Shown here piece by piece: positions 17,095 through 24,819 of a stretch of DNA of 50,291 nucleotides. The position numbers and the translations under genes are program-made. The stretch is from UBA1426 sp050953365. Lineage in GTDB: Bacteria; Bacillota; Clostridia; Peptostreptococcales; Anaerovoracaceae. Position 1 is the first letter of the stretch. Every line of letters starts with the position of its first letter. The stretch is from contig JBMNMN010000019.1 in the NCBI GenBank assembly GCA_050953365.1, positions 1 to 50,291 of the forward strand, written 5' to 3'. The notes beneath the pieces were generated by a model. That model saw nothing but the letters and a program-made list of their open reading frames with translations, was not told where the DNA came from and searched no databases.

Positions 17095-18879
17095 CTACCT
17101 CCGAACCGAATCATCTGTAAAGGAAATAGCTCCAAAGGGACAAACCTGCTTGCATACACTGCAGCCGGTACAGGACTCCTGCTGAATCTGAACCCGCTCA
17201 CCGGACAATATAGCTGGACATCCTGTCTTTACGCAAAGCTTACAGCGTGTACATTTTTCCTGATCGATGATACATTTCTTCGGTGAAAGATCGAAACGCG
17301 CTTTGTCCTCTTCGCTGAATTTTTTAATTGCGCAGGGCCATGCAGCGATAATCACGGTAGGTTCATCCTTTTCTAACGCGCGGCTTAACGCTTCATTTGT
17401 CTCCTTTAAATCCAACGGGTTGATAACGGAAATATTCTCTTCCTTGATGCCGATGGCTTTACACAACAACGGAATATCTGTCTCCACAGCCGGCTCTCCC
17501 ATGAGAGTTTGACCGGTGCCCGGATTTTCCTGGTGCCCCGTCATACCTGTGGTTCGATTATCCAGTATTACCGTAACGCAGTTGCCTTTGTTGTAGACTA
17601 CATCCATCAGGCTGGTAATGCCCGAATGAAAGAATGTGGAGTCGCCGATAACGGCCACTACTTTCGTGTCCCTTCCCGTCATCCGGAAAGCCGTTGCCGC
17701 GCCGTGGCCTGCACTGATGCTTCCGCCCATGCAGAAGCAGGTATCCATCGCGGAAAGCGGAGGCGCGGAACCGAGAGTATAACAGCCGATGTCGCCGGTT
17801 ATCATGACATTTTTCTTGCGCTTAAGCGCTTGGAAAAAGCCTCTGTGAGGACAGCCGGCGCACAAGGTCGGCGGACGCATAACAGCCTGTTTTTCCGACG
17901 TGAGTGTTTCCGTCTCCGTTCCGAAAACAGCGCGACGGACTATGTCCGGATTCAGTTCATCGAACTCGGGGATGATTTCTTTTCCGATGCAACTAATACC
18001 GGCTGCTTTGATCTGGTTCTCCATATAGGGATCCATTTCCTCTATCACGTAGAGCTTTTTCACTTTTCCGGCAAATTCTTTTATGAGTTCCATGGGCAAG
18101 GGATATGTCATTCCCAGCTTCAGATACGACGCATCCGGCCCAAAGACTTCTTTCGCATATTGATAAGCAACGCCTGCAGAGATTACGCCGATCTCGCTGC
18201 CGTTATACTCTGCCCGATTGATCTCGGTATGGTTGGAATAGGCTTCCATGGCCTTAAGCCGATCCACTAAGCTCCGGCGCAGTTTCTTTCCGTTTGCCGG
18301 GGTGGCAACATATTTCCCAATGTTTTTCTCATATGGGATCGCTTCTCTTTCTACCCTTTCTTCGAGTTCCACCACGCTCTTGCTATGACACACTCGAGTG
18401 GTCACACGCAGCATTACAGGTGTGTCAAACTTCTCCGAGAGCTCAAAGGCCAGTTTTGTAAATTGTTTGGCCTCGCTGCTGTCGGAAGGCTCCAGCATCA
18501 ATACCTTTGCGGCTATGGCATAGTTCCGATTGTCCTGCTCATTCTGCGAACTGTGCATACCCGGGTCATCGGCAGATACAAGTACGCAACCTCCGTTGAC
18601 ACCGGTATATACAAAAGTAAACAGCGGATCCGCAGCAACGTTTACACCTACATGCTTCATTGCCGCCAAAGAGCGAACCCCGGCAATGGAGGCGCCTATG
18701 GCAGCTTCCAAGGCTACCTTTTCATTAGGAGCCCATTCACAGTATAATTCACTTTTGTATTGAGCAAGGTTTTCGAGTATCTCCGTACTCGGCGTACCAG
18801 GATAAGCAGAGGCAAACACCAGCCCCGCCTCATATGCTCCCCTTGCAATCGCTTCGTTTCCCGTCAAAATCTGTTTCAT
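17095..18879 (-). CDS. iorA: Indolepyruvate:ferredoxin oxidoreductase, alpha subunit
   Basis: This 594-residue subunit has an N-terminal pyrimidine-binding domain (TGNEAIARGAYEAGLVFASAYPGTPSTEI). The thiamine diphosphate domain contains GDIGCYTLGSAPP, MGGSISAGHG and the metal-site GDSTFFHSG. Two C-terminal [4Fe-4S] motifs are CTRCKLCVKTGCP and CTGCSVCKQVCP. The second cluster motif is canonical; the first has the CxxCxxCxxxxCP spacing typical of IorA. The ATG at 18879 is chosen because AGAGGA precedes it and the family begins MKQILTGNEA; an upstream ATG at 18936 would add an unlikely basic tail inside the TPR gene. One base separates it from the TPR gene stop. Confidence 0.94.
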   Translation of the reverse strand: MKQILTGNEAIARGAYEAGLVFASAYPGTPSTEILENLAQYKSELYCEWAPNEKVALEAAIGASIAGVRSLAAMKHVGVNVAADPLFTFVYTGVNGGCVLVSADDPGMHSSQNEQDNRNYAIAAKVLMLEPSDSSEAKQFTKLAFELSEKFDTPVMLRVTTRVCHSKSVVELEERVEREAIPYEKNIGKYVATPANGKKLRRSLVDRLKAMEAYSNHTEINRAEYNGSEIGVISAGVAYQYAKEVFGPDASYLKLGMTYPLPMELIKEFAGKVKKLYVIEEMDPYMENQIKAAGISCIGKEIIPEFDELNPDIVRRAVFGTETETLTSEKQAVMRPPTLCAGCPHRGFFQALKRKKNVMITGDIGCYTLGSAPPLSAMDTCFCMGGSISAGHGAATAFRMTGRDTKVVAVIGDSTFFHSGITSLMDVVYNKGNCVTVILDNRTTGMTGHQENPGTGQTLMGEPAVETDIPLLCKAIGIKEENISVINPLDLKETNEALSRALEKDEPTVIIAAWPCAIKKFSEEDKARFDLSPKKCIIDQEKCTRCKLCVKTGCPAILSGERVQIQQESCTGCSVCKQVCPFGAISFTDDSVRR

Positions 18880-18880
18880 A

Positions 18881-20047
18881 TCAGTCCTCTTCATTGTCAT
18901 CTTCTTGTTCTTTATCTTTCTTCTCTTGCTCGGCAATCTGGGATAAGATCAGTTCCGCTTTCTGCCTGTATTTTTTTTCGTTTTCCCTGTCCTTACTTAT
19001 GGCATACAGGTCGGCAAGCTCATTCATGCTTTCGACGTGGGAGCCGTTGATCCCCAGGACCCTTTTAAAGCTTGCCACCGCTTTGGCATTGCTGCCGGTT
19101 CTTGCATAAGCAACACCCAAATAGTAATGCAGCGGCCACCATCCCTTAAAGTTGGTATCAAGAAAAGGCTCGAGAATTTCCAGTCCTTCATACCAACGTC
19201 CGGCTAAAATCGCATTGCACCCCTTCTCAATGGTTATAGGCTGCTCCAGCTGGGCTAAGCGCTGCCTGATTTCCTTCTTATCTTTGAAGTTGGTGCTCCT
19301 GCGCAAAAACTCCTGCCAGACAAGAGCCGCCTTCTGATACAGTCCCAAGTTCAAATAGTCATAGCCAAGATAGTAATAAGCTTGGGCAAAACGAGGATGC
19401 ACCTGGGTCAACAGTTCAAAATACTCCATGGATTCCGCTTTAAAACGGCCGATGTATTTATCGTCATCCCCTCGTAAATAGAATTCCCGGCAGACTCTGG
19501 CATAGCTGTACATGGCATGAAGATAATCGGATTTTAGTACAAGGGCGGCGCGAAAATGGATGATGGCATTATCGAAATCTTCTCTTTCTGCAGCATCTCT
19601 TCCTTCCTTCACAAGGCCCTCCACCACCTTGTAATTGAAAAACTGGTTCATAAATTCCACATATTGAGGCGTGTATTCAAATTTGGGGTCAATGCCCATG
19701 ACCCAAGCCATATTTTCGGCAATGTGAAGAATCTTCAAGCCTTCGCCGCCATTGAACAGCTGATAATCCTCATGTCTGAGAGGAATGGGCACGCCTCTCA
19801 TAAAATCCAGGTTTTTTTGCCGGCTTAGGAATGAATCAGAGAATTCATCAAAGAGAAAATTTTTCAAGTGCTTTTTAAAATATCTGCCCACCCTGTCCTC
19901 TCGGGATTGGAAGGGAGGCAACACAGGAGCCACGGGAGAAATCTTGCTTTTCACATTTACTGGAGCATCGACTTCTTTCTTCTCCCTCGTTTCGATTTCT
20001 TGTGTTGCTTCAGGTTTATTATCGAATCTATCCTCTAATTTTTTCAT
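18881..20047 (-). CDS. Tetratricopeptide-repeat protein, function unknown
   Basis: The 388-residue soluble protein contains TPR-like helix pairs from about residue 140 on. Examples are DNAIIHFRAALVLKSDYLHAMYSYARV, PRFAQAYYYLGYDYLNLGLYQKAALVWQEFL and PLHYYLGVAYARTGSNAKAVASFKRVL. An N-terminal region (55-130) is unassigned, and an acidic tail ends KEQEDDNEED. Such repeats mediate protein contacts; the partner is unknown. The ATG at 20047 overlaps the TGA of the radical SAM gene (ATGA) with GGGAG upstream, so an ATG-like start at 20173 is rejected. It sits between a radical SAM gene and iorA. Confidence 0.8.
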   Translation of the reverse strand: MKKLEDRFDNKPEATQEIETREKKEVDAPVNVKSKISPVAPVLPPFQSREDRVGRYFKKHLKNFLFDEFSDSFLSRQKNLDFMRGVPIPLRHEDYQLFNGGEGLKILHIAENMAWVMGIDPKFEYTPQYVEFMNQFFNYKVVEGLVKEGRDAAEREDFDNAIIHFRAALVLKSDYLHAMYSYARVCREFYLRGDDDKYIGRFKAESMEYFELLTQVHPRFAQAYYYLGYDYLNLGLYQKAALVWQEFLRRSTNFKDKKEIRQRLAQLEQPITIEKGCNAILAGRWYEGLEILEPFLDTNFKGWWPLHYYLGVAYARTGSNAKAVASFKRVLGINGSHVESMNELADLYAISKDRENEKKYRQKAELILSQIAEQEKKDKEQEDDNEED

Positions 20048-21573
20048 ACAGTTAACTCCCATCCTTTTTTCATAAAATTCATTACCGCTTCCGGATACAT
20101 ACTCCGTTCCATATCTTCCGCAAGAAGCTGCTTCAGATTTTCCTCCACCCCCGGCACCGTCCGATCCTTCCAACTGCCGTAAAGGTAAAGGATGCGGTAA
20201 AGGTCCTCCTTTTTATGGGATCGGTGCTGAAATCCTTTGAGGAAGTAGAACAGCGCCAACTCCTCGTAAAAAGCGAAGGCATTCGGATGGAGTACACATG
20301 CAAGGTACTCTAAGGATTTTTGGAAACCTCCCCTATTATAATATAAATTGAAGACGTGTTCCACCATCTTTAGCCTGGCTAATTCCTTAGCCGATAAAAA
20401 CTTGTTGGATATTACCTCATAGGGAGTTTTAGAACGATAAACGTAAGCATATTCCTCAACCTGTTCCCGAATCGGAGTACCCGGCAAGAGCTTTAAAAAG
20501 CCCAACTGCAGCATATGGGGCTTTAACTCATAAACCCGGTTAAAAGAGTCGGAAAAACTGTCGTAATCTTCATAAGGCAGCCCAGCGATCAAATCCAGAT
20601 GGAGATGGATATTCTCCATGCTCATAATGCGTCTCACGTTCTCCGAAAGCCTGTGAAAATCACACTTGCGATGAATGGCTTTCAGAGTCTCTTCATTGGT
20701 ACTCTGTACTCCGATCTCAAATTGAAAAAGTCCCGGTCTCGCCTTTTCAAGTAATTCCAGTAAATCCTCACTGATCAGGTCGCCGCAGAGTTCAAAGTGA
20801 AAATTTGTAACGCCGTTATCCATTTCCATAAGATAGCGAAGAATTTCTATGCAGCGGGTGTCGTCGTAGTTGAAGGTTCTGTCTACGAATTTAACTTGCT
20901 TAACGTTCTTGTATAAAAAGTAGCTGAGGTCCGCTTTGACTCTTTCAATTGGCAGAGGACGCACGCCTTTTTCGATGGCTGAAACGCAGTATGTGCAAGA
21001 AAACGGGCAACCTCTGGAGGATTCATAGTACATGATTTTGTCAGAGTCCCCCACAAGACTGCGGAAGGGAAAGGGTACCTTGGTAAAGTCCACCGGTGAC
21101 GGAGCAGGGTTTACATAGATTTTCCCCTCACTACGATAGAGCAATCCGTTGATTCCGTCAAACCGCAACGGTTCATCCGGCTTCGCTAACGCTTCCAAGA
21201 GTTTGGGGAAACTTTCTTCCCCTTCCCCTTGCAATATGAAGTCAACACTTCTGTTTTTCTTCATGATATCGGCAGCCCTCCAGGTAACTTCCGGGCCTCC
21301 CAATAGTATCATGGTGTTGGGATTTGCTTTTTTATATGTTTCCACAAGATAGAGGATTCTTTCGATATTCCAAATATAGCAGGAAAAGCAAACCACGTCA
21401 TAATCGCCCCGAAGCAGTTCTCCGTATATGTAATCATCCGAATGATTAACGGTGAACTCCCGGAGTTCCAAGCCGGCTCCCTTCATCGCACCAACACCCA
21501 CGGCATATAAATACTTTAATGCCAGATTAGAGTGAATATGTTTTGAATTGAGAGTCGTAAGCAGTACTTTCAT
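20044..21573 (-). CDS. B12-binding-domain radical SAM protein (DUF4080 type)
   Basis: The 509-residue protein has an N-terminal cobalamin-binding-like domain (MKVLLTTLNSKHIHSNLALKYL to about 150, with MILLGGPEV). A radical SAM domain contains CPFSCTYC (CxxxCxxC), which binds a [4Fe-4S] cluster and SAM, and FEIGVQSTNEETL. The C-terminus fits DUF4080. Members probably methylate or rearrange unactivated carbon; the substrate is unknown. Two ATGs follow GGAG; the second (21573) has better spacing. Upstream lies a long hairpin element (21598-21732). The TPR gene overlaps its end. Confidence 0.86.
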   Translation of the reverse strand: MKVLLTTLNSKHIHSNLALKYLYAVGVGAMKGAGLELREFTVNHSDDYIYGELLRGDYDVVCFSCYIWNIERILYLVETYKKANPNTMILLGGPEVTWRAADIMKKNRSVDFILQGEGEESFPKLLEALAKPDEPLRFDGINGLLYRSEGKIYVNPAPSPVDFTKVPFPFRSLVGDSDKIMYYESSRGCPFSCTYCVSAIEKGVRPLPIERVKADLSYFLYKNVKQVKFVDRTFNYDDTRCIEILRYLMEMDNGVTNFHFELCGDLISEDLLELLEKARPGLFQFEIGVQSTNEETLKAIHRKCDFHRLSENVRRIMSMENIHLHLDLIAGLPYEDYDSFSDSFNRVYELKPHMLQLGFLKLLPGTPIREQVEEYAYVYRSKTPYEVISNKFLSAKELARLKMVEHVFNLYYNRGGFQKSLEYLACVLHPNAFAFYEELALFYFLKGFQHRSHKKEDLYRILYLYGSWKDRTVPGVEENLKQLLAEDMERSMYPEAVMNFMKKGWELTV

Positions 21574-21597
21574 CATTTCTCCTGCAGAGTTTTTATC

Positions 21598-21732
21598 TTT
21601 TTTTCGGAGCGGGGAAATGCACTCCAGCGAGTACAAGCAAGTGCCAACCTGGCAGGACGGGCCGTCTGAATCGTACGGCACGCAGCGCGTCGCTTATCGA
21701 GCAGGAGCGCACTTTTCCCGCTCCGAAAAAAA
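21598..21732. repeat. Long hairpin element between two radical SAM genes
   Basis: The left arm (21598-21625) starts TTTTTTTCGGAGCGGG. The right arm (21704-21732) is nearly its reverse complement, giving a stem of about 27 bp with a couple of mismatches or bulges. Inside are short hairpins TGCCA-TGGCA (about 21642-21654) and GCCGT-ACGGC (about 21661-21679), so the transcript could fold into a multi-arm structure. Neither strand has T after the stem, so it is not a terminator. No second copy is present in the window. Confidence 0.85.
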
Positions 21733-21757
21733 TGCATTTTAAAATCATATTTAGAGT

Positions 21758-22630
21758 TTAAAGCATCCGGAGCCACTCATCCTTGAGCATGGCAGTATCC
21801 TGCTTCGCTTTTTCAATCTGCGCCAGCATGCGCTCCTTATCCTGGGGTAAATCTCCCCTGAGTGAAAGGTAATTGGAAGCATGGTTGCTCCGGAAGACGC
21901 ACTTTTTCTCCAGATGAATGTTTTCAAGCATCAATTGGGTTTCCTCAAGCACTTCCTCGGGAGTAAGAAGCTCAAACCGTCCCTCTTGAATGTCATCGTA
22001 TATTTCCGCCAAAGGATCCACCATCAGCGTCAACAGTCCCACGTAGGAAGGTGACATGCGGCTGATTGCCTTCCCCGTCTCTATGGCGTGTTCCTTCCAA
22101 TCCTGTCTTCCGCCGAGACCGGAAATAAAGGTAACGGAAGCTCGAATGTCCGCATCTTCGATTTTGCGCACCGCTTCCACCAGTTGGTCAGCAGTGACGC
22201 CCTTTTTAACTCTCTCTAGTATCCGATCACTTCCGGATTCCCCGCCGATATAGATCATCTTGAGTCCCTTTTCACGGAGTTCAACCAACTCCTCGGGAGT
22301 CTTTCGCAACACATCCTGCGGAGAACCGTAAATGCTGATTTTTGTGCATTCGGGAAACAGTTCATGGATCGTATCCATGATTTTTACCAAATTCTTGTTT
22401 GGCAAAACCAAAGCGTCCCCGTCGGCAAGGAAGATCTTGTCTATATAAGAATAGTGCGCTCTGGCCCATTTCAGATCCTCGATTACTTCTTCCAAAGGCC
22501 GGATGCGAAACGCCTCTCCTTTATACATGCTGCAAAAAGTGCATAAATTGTGGGCGCATCCTAAGGTAACCTGCAGGATTAAGCTATTGGCTTCGCTGGG
22601 CGGTCTGTAAACGCGTCCTTCGTATCTCAT
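21758..22630 (-). CDS. Radical SAM protein
   Basis: This 290-residue protein has an Elp3/biotin-synthase-like radical SAM fold. The cluster motif is LGCAHNLCTFCSMY, a C-x4-C-x2-C spacing instead of the usual C-x3-C-x2-C. It is followed by GEAFRIRPLEEVIEDL, FLADGDALVLP and IYIGGESGSDRIL. Related proteins with CSYNKCTFC-like motifs are common in anaerobes, and their reactions are unknown. It starts 5 bp after argS ends, so it is part of the same transcript. Confidence 0.84.
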   Translation of the reverse strand: MRYEGRVYRPPSEANSLILQVTLGCAHNLCTFCSMYKGEAFRIRPLEEVIEDLKWARAHYSYIDKIFLADGDALVLPNKNLVKIMDTIHELFPECTKISIYGSPQDVLRKTPEELVELREKGLKMIYIGGESGSDRILERVKKGVTADQLVEAVRKIEDADIRASVTFISGLGGRQDWKEHAIETGKAISRMSPSYVGLLTLMVDPLAEIYDDIQEGRFELLTPEEVLEETQLMLENIHLEKKCVFRSNHASNYLSLRGDLPQDKERMLAQIEKAKQDTAMLKDEWLRML

Positions 22631-22635
22631 TCCGA

Positions 22636-24354
22636 TTACATCCTTTCCGGCGCTTCAATGCCCAGAAGCAGCAGACCATTCTTAATGGTTTGCTTGGCTG
22701 CATAGGTCAGCAGCAGTTTCTCCTTTTTCTCCTCCTCGTTCTCCACAAGAATATGTTCATTGTGGTAGAAACGGTTGAAGCTCTGGGCGATATTCACGAT
22801 TTGCCTCGTAACGATGGAAGGCTCATATTTTTCTGCGGCTTCATAAACTTTATCGGGGAACTCGTAGATGAGCCTTGCCAGCTCATAGGCGCTGTCGCTT
22901 GTAATGTATTTCATATCCGCTGCCTGTTCCAAAGCTGTGAGTCTTTCCGCATCTTCCCCCGCATTCCGCAATACGCTGGCCGCTCTGGCATGGGTATACT
23001 GCACATAAGGTCCCGTCTCTCCGTCAAAGTTGAGAACCTTATCCCAGGAGAACACGTAATCCTTGATTCTTCCGTTGGAAAGCTCGTTGAAAACCACGGC
23101 GCCGATTCCTACCTGCTTTGCAGTAACGTCCACATTCTCCGTATTTACATTCTTCTCTAATATGATTTCCCGTGTGCGCTCCACCGCTTTGTTGAGCACA
23201 TCCTCAAGAAATACTACCCTGCCGTGCCTTGTGGACATGGTGCCGTCCTCCAGGCTTACCAGCCCGAACGGGATATGAACGCAATCCTTTGCCCAATCAT
23301 AACCCATGAGTTCAACTACCTTTATCCATTGCTGGAAGTGCAGGTTCTGCTGGGAAGCAACAATGTAGAGGTTTTTATAAAAATCGTAATGCTCTTTGCG
23401 GTAAATGGCTGCGGCAATATCTCTGGTGATGTAGAGGGTGGAACCGTCCTTTTTGGTAATCAGCGCAGGCGACATATTATATTCGGTAAGATCGACGATC
23501 TGTGCGCCTTCCGATTCCACCAGCAGGCCCTTTTCTTTCAGCTCATTCAGGACTCTGCCCATCTTGTCCGAATAGAAGCTCTCGCCTGCATAAGAATCAA
23601 ACTCGATGCCCAGCATTTCGTAGACTCTATTAAACTCACGCAGGCTTTCGTCCCTGAACCACTGCCAAAGCTTCGTCTCCTCCTCGGACCCATTTTCCAA
23701 GCGGGTAAAGGTAGCTCTGGCTTCGTCTTCCAGAGACGGGTCTTTTTCGGCTTCCTCGTGGAATTTCACATAGTAGCCCAGCAGAGTTTGAATGGGCGAT
23801 CTCTCAACATCTTCTTTATTGCCCCAACGCCGGTAAGCCACAATCATCTTACCGAACTGTGTGCCATAGTCGCCCAAATGGTTAATGCGCACCGTATCAT
23901 AGCCAAGGAAATCATAGATCTTGTAAATCGCATTGCCTATGACGGTACTGCGTATATGGCCGATATGAAAAGGCTTTGCAATGTTCGGCGAGGAGAATTC
24001 AACAATTACTTTGCGGTTCTGCCCCACGTCGCTGCTCCCATATCTGTCTTTTGCCTGAACCACTTCCGAAAGCACTTCACGGACGAAAACTCCCCGGCTC
24101 ATGAACATGTTCACGTAAGCGTTTACGTTTTCAACCCGTTCAAACATCTCGTTGCCCGCAAGCTTTTCTGCGATATCCTTAGCAATAAGGGCAGGGGATT
24201 TTCTCATGGTCTTTGCAAGACGAAAACATGGAAAAGCATAGTCTCCAAGCTTGCTGTCTGTAGGGATTTCTATCATCCCTTCCAGTTCCTTCGCTGTGAG
24301 CCCCTCGATGTGTTCTGCCAACAGGGCTCCGATTTGCTCTTTAAAATTTATCAT
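22636..24354 (-). CDS. argS: Arginyl-tRNA synthetase
   Basis: The 572-residue class I synthetase charges tRNA-Arg. Visible are the N-terminal Add1 domain, the HIGH motif in AKPFHIGHIRST, NHLGDYGTQFGK, the tRNA-contacting SLEDGTMSTRHGRVVFLEDV loop in place of KMSKS, and a C-terminal DALR anticodon domain (VQYTHARAASVLRNAG to the LLLGIEAPERM end). It begins directly after the DUF523 stop with GGAGGAGAG upstream, so translation is coupled. No T-box leader is present. Confidence 0.96.
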   Translation of the reverse strand: MINFKEQIGALLAEHIEGLTAKELEGMIEIPTDSKLGDYAFPCFRLAKTMRKSPALIAKDIAEKLAGNEMFERVENVNAYVNMFMSRGVFVREVLSEVVQAKDRYGSSDVGQNRKVIVEFSSPNIAKPFHIGHIRSTVIGNAIYKIYDFLGYDTVRINHLGDYGTQFGKMIVAYRRWGNKEDVERSPIQTLLGYYVKFHEEAEKDPSLEDEARATFTRLENGSEEETKLWQWFRDESLREFNRVYEMLGIEFDSYAGESFYSDKMGRVLNELKEKGLLVESEGAQIVDLTEYNMSPALITKKDGSTLYITRDIAAAIYRKEHYDFYKNLYIVASQQNLHFQQWIKVVELMGYDWAKDCVHIPFGLVSLEDGTMSTRHGRVVFLEDVLNKAVERTREIILEKNVNTENVDVTAKQVGIGAVVFNELSNGRIKDYVFSWDKVLNFDGETGPYVQYTHARAASVLRNAGEDAERLTALEQAADMKYITSDSAYELARLIYEFPDKVYEAAEKYEPSIVTRQIVNIAQSFNRFYHNEHILVENEEEKKEKLLLTYAAKQTIKNGLLLLGIEAPERM

Positions 24355-24786
24355 TCAACTCTCCTCCTCAGTAAGTATCTTTATTCTGTTTTCCTTTAAC
24401 AGGCTGGCAAAGATTCCGTCTCCCGATACCAGCCTATGGGTAAAGGTTCCGTCGTAAATCTGCCCACAACCGCAGGAAGGACTTTTTGATTTCAGAATGG
24501 CAAGCTCGATTTCCTCCCCCAGCTCCTCTGCAAGCTCCCTTGCTCTTGCAAGCTCCAGAGCGGCTCCCTTCTGAAATTGCTCGGTCAAATCTTTCCCTTC
24601 GATATTATAGACTCTGCCTTCCCGGATCTCTGCAGGCGGTCTCGGAGCCGGAAAGCCCACCGCTACCTCAGGGCAGACAGCAATATAGTTACAGTTCTTC
24701 GCGATTTCCATGACTCTTTCGTTAAAATTATTCCCGCCGTTGTATTTACAATTTTCACCCAACAGGCATGCGCTGATAATATACAT
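24355..24786 (-). CDS. DUF523 protein (YbbK-like)
   Basis: The protein of 143 residues matches DUF523: N-terminal ISACLLGENCKYNGGNN, VCPEVAVGFPAPRPPAEI and KSKSPSCGCGQIYDG. These conserved cysteines suggest a metal or Fe-S site, which is inference. The role is unknown, although relatives occur near aminoacyl-tRNA and thiol-metabolism genes. It lies between mutS2 and argS and abuts argS without a gap. Confidence 0.88.
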   Translation of the reverse strand: MYIISACLLGENCKYNGGNNFNERVMEIAKNCNYIAVCPEVAVGFPAPRPPAEIREGRVYNIEGKDLTEQFQKGAALELARARELAEELGEEIELAILKSKSPSCGCGQIYDGTFTHRLVSGDGIFASLLKENRIKILTEEES

Positions 24787-24819
24787 TTACTTATCCCTTT
24801 CCTGCTGCTTCATAAAAGT

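Noticed and set aside
23224..24399. Plus-strand frame of 391 codons across argS
   Set aside because: It lies entirely antisense to argS, whose catalytic motifs are unmistakable.
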